6,319 bases of DNA from Xanthobacteraceae bacterium (GTDB lineage Bacteria > Pseudomonadota > Alphaproteobacteria > Rhizobiales > Xanthobacteraceae), in contig JASHYD010001232.1 of NCBI GenBank assembly GCA_030043175.1, positions 1 through 6,319 on the forward strand, written 5' to 3'. The translations under genes were made by a program, and so were the position numbers. Below, one piece after another: positions 1 to 6,319 of the stretch (its first letter is position 1; each line of letters begins with the position of its first letter). The notes under the pieces were generated by a model, which worked only from the letters and a program-made list of their open reading frames with translations, did not search any database and was not told where the DNA came from.

Positions 1-177
1 TCCAGTCAGCACTTTTACGATGTGATCACGCGCGGCCACGGAGTGATGTTCGCGTACGCGGATCGGGTTGAACCCGCAGACCGGTGGGCGATCGTTGCCT
101 ATATCCGTGCGCTGCAGGCGAGCGCTGATGCAACGCTCGCCGATGTGCCCGCGGGCGAGCGGGGCGCACTGCAATGA
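1..177 (+). CDS. actE: ActE, monohaem cytochrome c subunit of alternative complex III (3' end only)
   Basis: Only the last 58 codons are in the window, in frame 1, ending in TGA at 175-177; the start and the CxxCH haem site lie upstream. The fragment has the C-terminal half of a small c-type cytochrome: a YDVITRGHGVM segment, whose Met (codon 46-48) is the expected axial haem ligand, then DRWAIVAYIRALQ, the C-terminal helix typical of ActE-type cytochromes. In ACIII this periplasmic subunit carries electrons from the iron-sulfur/multihaem part of the complex towards the oxidase or a soluble cytochrome. The stop overlaps the next start in an ATGA (174-177), and the next gene is actF, which fits the usual act gene order. 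Another class I cytochrome c is possible, but the motif and the neighbour make ActE the best call. Confidence 0.85.
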   Translation, partial: SSQHFYDVITRGHGVMFAYADRVEPADRWAIVAYIRALQASADATLADVPAGERGALQ

Positions 178-1277
178 TGCGCAACGCAAACTGGCTCGAA
201 TTGATCACCGCCGCGCTCGGCGTGCTGGGAGTCATCGGTTGCGTGATCGCTGCGGCCAGCGACTGGACCGCGTTCTTGCATGCTTGGCTGTGCAGCTATC
301 TGTTTTGGTTAGGCCTTCCTCTCGCGGGCATTACGCTCGTGCTGGTGCACGACCTCAGCGGTGGTGGTTGGATGACAACGGCTCGACCCGTTGCCGACGC
401 GGCGGCCGCGACGATGCCGATCGCGAGCCTTGCCGGGATTCCGGCTTTCGTCGGCCTGAATTCGCTCTATAGCTGGACCCATCCGCCGGCCGATCTCGGA
501 AATGTATTTTACCTTAATCCGACTGATTTTTTCGCCCGCTATGGGGTCTACGTCGTTCTGTGGAATGTGTTGGCCGCGTTTGTGTTGTGGGGTCCGCGGC
601 ATGAAGGCCTGCCGATACGGTCGGGGCTGTCCTGGATAAGCGGTATTGGCCTCGTCGTGCTGGCCTTTTCGATCAGTTTTGCCGCCATTGATTGGATTTT
701 GTCGCTTGAACCGACATTCTGGTCCTCAGCTTTTCCCTACGCGCAGGGAGCGAGCTGGTTCAACACCGGCATGGCAACCGTGTTGCTCACCATCACCCTC
801 GTCGGGTGGCCGGCCGGCGTGCGTCGCCAGCACATGGTCGACCTTTCGCAAATCCTGCTGGCGACCACGATTTTCTGGGCCTATGTCGAATTCGTCCAGT
901 TTCTCATCATATGGGAGGAGAACCTCAAGCTCGAGATTCCCTGGTACCTCAAGCGCCTGAATTCGGTGTGGCGCCCCGCGATCTATGTCTCGGCGGGACT
1001 TGGATTCATGGTACCTTTTTTCGTCCTCTTGTGGGCCCCGAGCAAGCGCAATCGTGCCGTCGTTGGAACGATCTGCGGGTTAATCTTGATCAGCCGGCTC
1101 GCCCATACGTGGCTGCTGGTTATGCCGGAATTAACGCAGCCCACTCCGTTCTGGGCCGATGCCGCGGCTGTCCTGGCACTCGGCGGCGCGATGGTCCTGC
1201 TGTTCACCGCGTTCTTGCGGTACGGGCACCGGCTCGCGCCGGCCGGTGGACCAATCTGGACGGCAGATCATGGCTGA
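174..1277 (+). CDS. actF: ActF, polytopic quinol-oxidising membrane subunit of alternative complex III
   Basis: This is a 367-residue, very hydrophobic protein with about ten predicted membrane helices (roughly residues 9-28, 34-58, 75-95, 122-140, 154-173, 193-213, 224-246, 269-289, 296-316 and 326-349). That matches the ten-helix ActF/ActC fold, which is related to the NrfD/PsrC quinone-interacting subunits. The segment AIDWILSLEPTFWSSAF (about residues 171-187) is a hallmark of ActF. By family knowledge ActF is an integral subunit of the quinol:cytochrome c oxidoreductase that replaces bc1 in many bacteria. The start overlaps the actE stop (ATGA). A second ATG follows at 177, so the true N terminus could be one residue shorter. 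The 3' end overlaps the next gene by 8 bases (ATGGCTGA). Length and motifs look intact. The family call is firm; residues that bind quinone cannot be assigned from this reading. Confidence 0.9.
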   Translation: MMRNANWLELITAALGVLGVIGCVIAAASDWTAFLHAWLCSYLFWLGLPLAGITLVLVHDLSGGGWMTTARPVADAAAATMPIASLAGIPAFVGLNSLYSWTHPPADLGNVFYLNPTDFFARYGVYVVLWNVLAAFVLWGPRHEGLPIRSGLSWISGIGLVVLAFSISFAAIDWILSLEPTFWSSAFPYAQGASWFNTGMATVLLTITLVGWPAGVRRQHMVDLSQILLATTIFWAYVEFVQFLIIWEENLKLEIPWYLKRLNSVWRPAIYVSAGLGFMVPFFVLLWAPSKRNRAVVGTICGLILISRLAHTWLLVMPELTQPTPFWADAAAVLALGGAMVLLFTAFLRYGHRLAPAGGPIWTADHG

Positions 1278-1779
1278 CCCGACCCACTCCGATAGCCCAA
1301 ACTCCGGACCGGCGCGTCGGCGGTTCCTAGGTTTTAGCGGATTTCTCGCCTTCCTCGTTTGGAGATTTCTGCTGCCGCACGGTCCCCGAGCCGAAGAGCG
1401 GCCCGTCGCGGCTGGTAGCGCGGCCCAATTCGAGAATCCCAATACCGCGTTTGAGCCGTCGGATTGGTCGCTGGGGCCGGTCGCCCTCGTCTACGTCGCG
1501 ATACTGCTGCTGCTCGTGATTTCGTGCTTGGTGCTGATCGTCGCATTTCCCGATGCATTGCCCGATGTCGACCGAACCTTGCGCATATCCCCACCGGGTC
1601 CGCGTCTTGAGACCAATCCCCAGGCCGAGCTGCAGCGGTTTCGAGCCGAAGAGGAGAAACGGCTCAACACATACGGCTGGATCGACAAGCAGAAAGGCAT
1701 CGTGCGCATCCCGATCAACGAGGCGATGAAGAAACTAGCCCGCACTGGGGCGCCAGGCTTTCCTGAGAGGCCACAATGA
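1270..1779 (+). CDS. Uncharacterised membrane protein of ACIII/caa3 oxidase clusters (169 aa)
   Basis: The ATG at 1270 is chosen because it overlaps the actF stop by 8 bases. An in-frame start at 1159 would lie deep inside actF and add a peptide that looks like out-of-frame actF. The 169 residues show: ARRRFLGF (15-22) followed by a hydrophobic stretch to about 35, resembling a twin-arginine signal or short anchor; a linker; FEPSD (61-65); a strong membrane helix (about 70-93); an acidic and proline-rich stretch; a charged helical part (117-132); and YGWID..KGIVRIPINEAM (135-153). From memory, that last motif recurs in small single-helix proteins encoded next to SCO and oxidase genes in proteobacteria, usually as a periplasmic tail. 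No enzyme motif or metal site is visible. The position after actF resembles that of actG, but homology to ActG cannot be shown here. An assembly or bridging role between ACIII and the oxidase is only inference. Confidence 0.8.
   Translation: MADPTHSDSPNSGPARRRFLGFSGFLAFLVWRFLLPHGPRAEERPVAAGSAAQFENPNTAFEPSDWSLGPVALVYVAILLLLVISCLVLIVAFPDALPDVDRTLRISPPGPRLETNPQAELQRFRAEEEKRLNTYGWIDKQKGIVRIPINEAMKKLARTGAPGFPERPQ
1765..1770 (+). promoter_or_regulatory. Probable ribosome binding site of the SCO gene
   Basis: GAGAGG ends 5 bases before the ATG at 1776 and 8 bases before the second ATG at 1779. The spacing slightly favours the second ATG, giving MRTV rather than MMRTV at the N terminus. Confidence 0.45.
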
Positions 1780-2588
1780 TGCGAACGGTTTGCGGCTGCA
1801 TCATGGGACTTGCGGTGTGTGCCGCTTTGATCGTCACCCTGATGGCTGCGACCGCGTCACGGCCTGCCGCCGGGAGCACGAGCGACGCATCGGACCTTGC
1901 CCTGCGTCCACATCCGGGGGCCCGGCTGCCATTGACGACGAGACTGGTCGATGAATCTGGCCGCCCAGTAGTGCTTGGGGAATATTTCGGCAAATCCCCC
2001 GTCATTCTCGTGCTCGAATACCTGGGCTGCACGTCGCTGTGCGGCGTGACCCTGCGAAACCTCGTTGAAGCGCTCAACGGCCTGCCGCTGCAGGCCGGGC
2101 GCGACTACGAGCTGGTGGCGGTCAGCATCGATCCTCGCGAAAAGCCAAGCGATGCACTTGCCGCGCGGGCGAAATATGCCACGCTGCTCGATCGCGGCGC
2201 AGACGCAACCGGGCTGCATTTTCTGACGGCACCTCCTGCCGCGGTGCGAGAGATCGCCGACGCGGTCGGGTTTGCCTACCGCTACGACAGCATGCTCGAT
2301 GCCTACCTGCATCCGGCGGGTTTGGCGATAGCCGCGCCCGATGGTGTGATCAGCGGTTACGTTGAAGGCGTCGCAATTTCGCCGCGAGATCTGGCCGGTG
2401 CCCTTGCTGACGCTCGACAAAATAAGTCGCCGGGGCTGCTCAGGCGCTTAGTGGTGCTTTGCAATTTCCGTGGAGCCCCGCGGGGTCGGTTTACCTCGGC
2501 AGTGCTGACAGCGCTCACCGTCGCCGACCTCGCGGCAGGGTTGACCCTCATTGGGATATTCGCCGCCATTCGGTGGCGTCGCAGCTGA
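1776..2588 (+). CDS. sco: SCO family copper chaperone for CuA assembly
   Basis: A 270-residue protein with an N-terminal hydrophobic export/anchor segment (about 8-25), a thioredoxin-like SCO domain, and a C-terminal membrane helix (about 242-265) followed by RWRRS. The copper-binding set is complete: CTSLC (C85, C89) and the distal H179 in YLHPAG. The VSIDP motif (116-120) is also typical. SCO proteins act in the periplasm, delivering copper to, or reducing the cysteines of, the CuA site in oxidase subunit II. The gene immediately precedes that subunit, which fits. The extra C-terminal helix, preceded by LLRRLVVLCNF, is longer than in classic Sco1/SenC; from memory it is common in SCO proteins of this kind of cluster. 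The start overlaps the previous stop (ATGA), and a second ATG at 1779 is equally possible. No lipobox is present. Confidence 0.93.
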   Translation: MMRTVCGCIMGLAVCAALIVTLMAATASRPAAGSTSDASDLALRPHPGARLPLTTRLVDESGRPVVLGEYFGKSPVILVLEYLGCTSLCGVTLRNLVEALNGLPLQAGRDYELVAVSIDPREKPSDALAARAKYATLLDRGADATGLHFLTAPPAAVREIADAVGFAYRYDSMLDAYLHPAGLAIAAPDGVISGYVEGVAISPRDLAGALADARQNKSPGLLRRLVVLCNFRGAPRGRFTSAVLTALTVADLAAGLTLIGIFAAIRWRRS

Positions 2589-2592
2589 CTCC

Positions 2593-3536
2593 ATGTACCA
2601 CTGGATCCCTTTCTGGCCCGATGTAGCTGCTGAAAACGCGACCGCGGTCAACGCTCTCTACGTTGCCGAGCTCGGCCTTGCGGGTCTGATCATGGTCACC
2701 ATCGTCGGAATGATGTTGACTTTTTGTTTCCGTTATCGCCGCGGCAGCGCCGTCTCGCGCACCGGCCTCGTTGAAAAAACCTGGCATGTCGAAATCCTTT
2801 GGACGGCTATCACTTTAGCGGCTTTCCTCATGCTCTTCGTCTGGGGTGCGGTTCTCTACATCTGGCTGTATCAAGTACCCCCGGGAGATGAGGAGGTCTA
2901 TGTCGTCGGCAAACAATGGATGTGGAAAGTCGAACACCCGGGCGGCCAGCGTGAGATCGATGCGCTTCACGTTCCTGTCGACAAGACGATACGGGTGGTG
3001 ATGGCTTCGGAGGACGTTATTCATAGTTTTTTCGTGCCGGCCTTCCGGGTCAAACGCGACGTTGTGCCCGGCACGCTTGAGACGATTTGGTTTAGGCCGA
3101 CCAAGACCGGCACCTTCAGGCTCGAGTGCACCCAGTATTGCGGACTCCAGCATGCGACGATGCTGGGCGAGATCGTCGTCATGAGCGGCGTCGATTACGC
3201 GCGCTGGCTGACCGAGCAGGGCGTGCACAAGTCGCTGGCGGAACAAGGTGAGCAGGTGTTCCTCGCTCACGGCTGTAGCGGCTGCCATGACAGGAACAGC
3301 ACCGTTCATGCCCCCTCGCTCGCCGGACTCTACGGGACGATGGTGCACCTGCAAGATGGTTCGGTGCGGATGGCCGACGAGGCATACATCCGAGACTGCA
3401 TTGTCAATCCGCGCAGTTTCACCGTCGCCGGGTATCCGCCCGTAATGCCCGACTATGCGGGGCAGCTTGGCGAGGATGATCTCTTGACACTGGTCGCTTA
3501 CATCAAAGCCCTTGGCAGGGTACGGGAGTCCGGCAA

Positions 3537-3540
<4 letters not shown>
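2593..3540 (+). CDS. coxM: Cytochrome c oxidase subunit II with fused cytochrome c (caa3-type, CoxM)
   Basis: With the ATG at 2593 the protein is 315 residues and begins MYHWIPFWPD, close to the usual start of this subfamily. An upstream in-frame TTG at 2551 would add 14 residues lying inside the SCO gene, and is less likely. Two membrane hairpin helices (about 20-45 and 68-92) come first, with E67 at the position of the K-channel entrance glutamate. The CuA cupredoxin domain follows: KQWMW (107-111), H144, and C179-TQY-C183-x3-H187-x2-M190, so all CuA ligands are present. From about 213 a class I cytochrome c domain carries CSGCH (C228, C231, H232), with M285 in PPVMPDY as the axial ligand. 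CuA accepts electrons from the fused haem and passes them to haem a. The gene lies 4 bases after sco and overlaps coxN by ATGA. The coxM symbol follows the Bradyrhizobium coxMNOP naming; ctaC/coxB would be generic alternatives. Confidence 0.93.
3524..3528 (+). promoter_or_regulatory. Probable ribosome binding site of coxN
   Basis: GGGAG lies within the last codons of coxM, 8 bases before the coxN ATG at 3537. The spacing is good for a Shine-Dalgarno site and supports that start. Confidence 0.5.
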
Positions 3541-5193
<1,653 letters not shown>

Positions 5194-5204
<11 letters not shown>

Positions 5205-5841
5205 CGTCACTCTCCGGCCTGAAATCCAGTACGCCAACCTCGAGCAGCAAGGTGATACGGCCCAGCTCGGGATGTGGGTGTTCCTCGTGAACGAGACCGT
5301 TTTCTTCGGGGCTTTGATTTTCACCTATTTCCTATATCGCAAGTCCTATCCGCAGGAGTTCGCCGAAGCCGCCAAGGATGCGGTGCTGTGGTGCGGCACC
5401 GTGAACCTGGTGATTTTGTTGACGAGCAGCCTGACGATGGTACTCGCGATCAACTCGGGTGCGCAGGGCGAGCGACGGCAAATGATCTGGTGGCTGATCG
5501 CCACTGCGGGTCTTGGCGTCGCGTTCCTCTTCATCAAAGGTTACGAGTACTACCTTGATTTTCAGAGCAAGGTCGTCCCGGTCGTCAATTTCGAAGTCAG
5601 GCCGGGCGAGGGGCGGGCAGGGCAGTTGTTCTGGGTGTTCTACTGGGTGGCAACAGGACTCCACGCGATTCACCTCATGATCGGGGTTGGGCTGGTGCTC
5701 TACATGCTGTGGCGGATACGTCAGGGGAAGATCACCCCGGTCTATTACGCCCCACTGGAAGTTGTTGGCATTTACTGGAGCTTTGTCGATACGGTCTGGC
5801 TTTTCCTTTACCCCTCCATTTACCTCGTGGGGCGGTCATGA
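5194..5841 (+). CDS. coxO: Cytochrome c oxidase subunit III (CoxO)
   Basis: With the ATG at 5194 the protein is 215 residues, starting MPDSVTLRPE. Upstream in-frame sequence back to 5059 reads as shifted coxN and is not family-like, and a GAGGG sits well placed before 5194. About five membrane helices are visible: LGMWVFLVNETVFFGALIF (25-43), then about 66-86, 95-114, 144-167 and 187-210. Markers of subunit III are the Glu in VNETVFF, KGYEYY (115-120), and GLHAIHLMIG (154-163). The five-helix form lacks the first two helices of seven-helix subunit III proteins, which is normal in caa3/quinol oxidase-type operons. Subunit III stabilises subunit I and supports proton uptake; it holds no cofactor. 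It overlaps coxN by 11 bases and coxP by ATGA. Confidence 0.93.
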
Positions 5842-6194
5842 CAATTGGGCCAGAGATTGATCCAAGACGCGCCCGGGCGTTGCCGTTCGTGGTCGCATGG
5901 GCAGTCATGCTCCTGCTCGCCGGCTTGAGCCTGTGGACGGCGTTCCTCGGAATGGGAATCTGGGCGCCGATCGTGCAATATGGGATCGCCGCGCTGCAGA
6001 CCGCGATATTATTCGTTTTGTTCATGCGCCTGAAAGGGCCACCGTCACTGAAATGGGTGTTTGCCGTCAGCGGCTTCTTCTGGCTCTTATTTCTCTACGG
6101 GCTGAGCATGACTGACTATTCCAATCGTAGAGGCTGGCCATCGATGTATCATCCGAATGGACCTAGTTTCCACAATCGTCAAAATAGTCCTTGA
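5838..6194 (+). CDS. coxP: Small subunit IV-like membrane protein of the oxidase (CoxP)
   Basis: A 118-residue protein starting MTIGPEIDPRR at the ATG that overlaps the coxO stop (ATGA). An in-frame start at 5709 would lie inside coxO and add out-of-frame sequence. It has three membrane helices (about 15-36, 43-64 and 70-91), as in prokaryotic cytochrome c oxidase subunit IV (CtaF/CyoD-like) proteins, including FVLFMRLKGPPSLKWVFAV, where a short basic loop joins helices II and III. The protein carries no cofactor ligands and probably stabilises the oxidase. Residues 92-118 form a polar tail (DYSNRRGWPSM and beyond), encoded by DNA of about 45% GC, clearly lower than the rest of the operon. 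It is the last gene of the set. The family call rests on helix pattern and position more than on strict motifs. Confidence 0.8.
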   Translation: MTIGPEIDPRRARALPFVVAWAVMLLLAGLSLWTAFLGMGIWAPIVQYGIAALQTAILFVLFMRLKGPPSLKWVFAVSGFFWLLFLYGLSMTDYSNRRGWPSMYHPNGPSFHNRQNSP

Positions 6195-6261
6195 TGGTCG
6201 CACCGCACGTGCTGGACCTCCAGTGAGCGCCGGGCAAACGCGCCTCCTGTCGGGCAGATAC
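6195..6261. other. Non-coding stretch after the operon
   Basis: These 67 bases hold no gene. A short hairpin (CTGG-ACCT-CCAG, 6212-6223) is present but has no T-tract, so it is not a convincing terminator. TGTCGGGCAGATACC (6248-6262) leads directly into the tandem repeat. Confidence 0.5.
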
Positions 6262-6319
6262 CTCAAAACCGGACCCCTCAAAACCGGACCCTCAAAACCG
6301 GACCCTCAAAACCGGACCC
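6248..6319. mobile_element. Possible terminal region of an insertion sequence (only the end visible)
   Basis: The stretch starts with TGT, continues TGTCGGGCAGATACC, and is followed at once by several direct repeats. IS21-family elements are known to carry multiple repeated sequences, thought to bind transposase, near ends that begin with TG. The match is by pattern and memory only. No transposase gene, opposite end or target duplication is in the window. Alternatives are an unrelated intergenic tandem repeat or an assembly artefact at a contig end. Confidence 0.3.
6262..6319. repeat. Tandem repeat of a 14-15 bp unit, at least four copies, running off the window
   Basis: The unit CTCAAAACCGGACC(C) occurs head to tail at 6262-6276 (15 bases, one extra C), 6277-6290, 6291-6304 and 6305-6318, with a final C at 6319. 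The copies are identical except for the extra C in the first. Each contains CCGG at its centre. The array reaches the last base, so the real copy number is unknown. It lies 67 bases after the coxP stop. Confidence 0.95.

Noticed and set aside
1159..1269. An upstream start for the 169-residue protein
   Set aside because: It would place 37 residues deep within actF, and they read as shifted actF sequence; the ATG at 1270 forms a normal short overlap.
1800..1822. Lipoprotein lipobox in the SCO N terminus (Cys15)
   Set aside because: The residue before the Cys is Val, which does not fit the Gly/Ala/Ser needed by signal peptidase II.
5709..5837. An upstream start for coxP
   Set aside because: It lies inside coxO in another frame; the ATG at 5838 forms an ATGA overlap like the other junctions and gives a normal subunit IV-like length.
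6212..6223. Hairpin CTGG-ACCT-CCAG as a rho-independent terminator
   Set aside because: Only four firm base pairs and no following T-run.
6087..6281. A 64-codon minus-strand open frame starting in the repeat
   Set aside because: It runs antisense into coxP, has no recognisable feature, and its start lies in the tandem array.
6262..6319. CRISPR array
   Set aside because: The repeat units are 14-15 bp and directly abutting, with no spacers and no cas genes.

Overview
The window is a single, tightly packed plus-strand respiratory gene cluster. Base composition is GC-rich (about 60% by eye). The gene set matches proteobacterial alternative complex III (ACIII) plus caa3-type oxidase loci, and the oxidase genes resemble coxMNOP as described in Bradyrhizobium. 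A proteobacterium, perhaps a rhizobial-type alphaproteobacterium, is the best guess, but nothing in the window fixes the taxon.

Layout, left to right: the 3' end of actE (monohaem cytochrome c of ACIII, 1-177); actF (polytopic quinone-site membrane subunit of ACIII, 174-1277); an unnamed 169-residue membrane protein (1270-1779); a SCO-family copper chaperone with an extra C-terminal membrane helix (1776-2588); cytochrome oxidase subunit II with a fused cytochrome c domain (coxM, 2593-3540); subunit I of the A2 subtype (coxN, 3537-5204); subunit III (coxO, 5194-5841); and a small subunit IV-like protein (coxP, 5838-6194). Six of the seven gene junctions overlap by 4 to 11 bases and the seventh has a 4-base gap, so the set is almost certainly one transcript with coupled translation. 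The promoter lies upstream of the window.

Together the genes describe a respiratory branch that bypasses the bc1 complex. ACIII oxidises quinol and passes electrons through its cytochrome c subunits, including ActE, to the cytochrome c domain of CoxM. From there they go to CuA, haem a and the haem a3/CuB site in CoxN, where O2 is reduced. SCO would deliver copper to CuA. The 169-residue protein sits between the ACIII and oxidase halves, and its role is unknown.

After coxP, about 125 bases are non-coding. They end in at least four near-perfect head-to-tail copies of a 14-15 bp unit (6262-6319) that runs into the window edge. This may be the end of an insertion sequence or another multi-copy element. 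No RNA gene, CRISPR array or convincing terminator was seen. The two least explained items are this repeat and the 169-residue protein with its twin-arginine-like N terminus.
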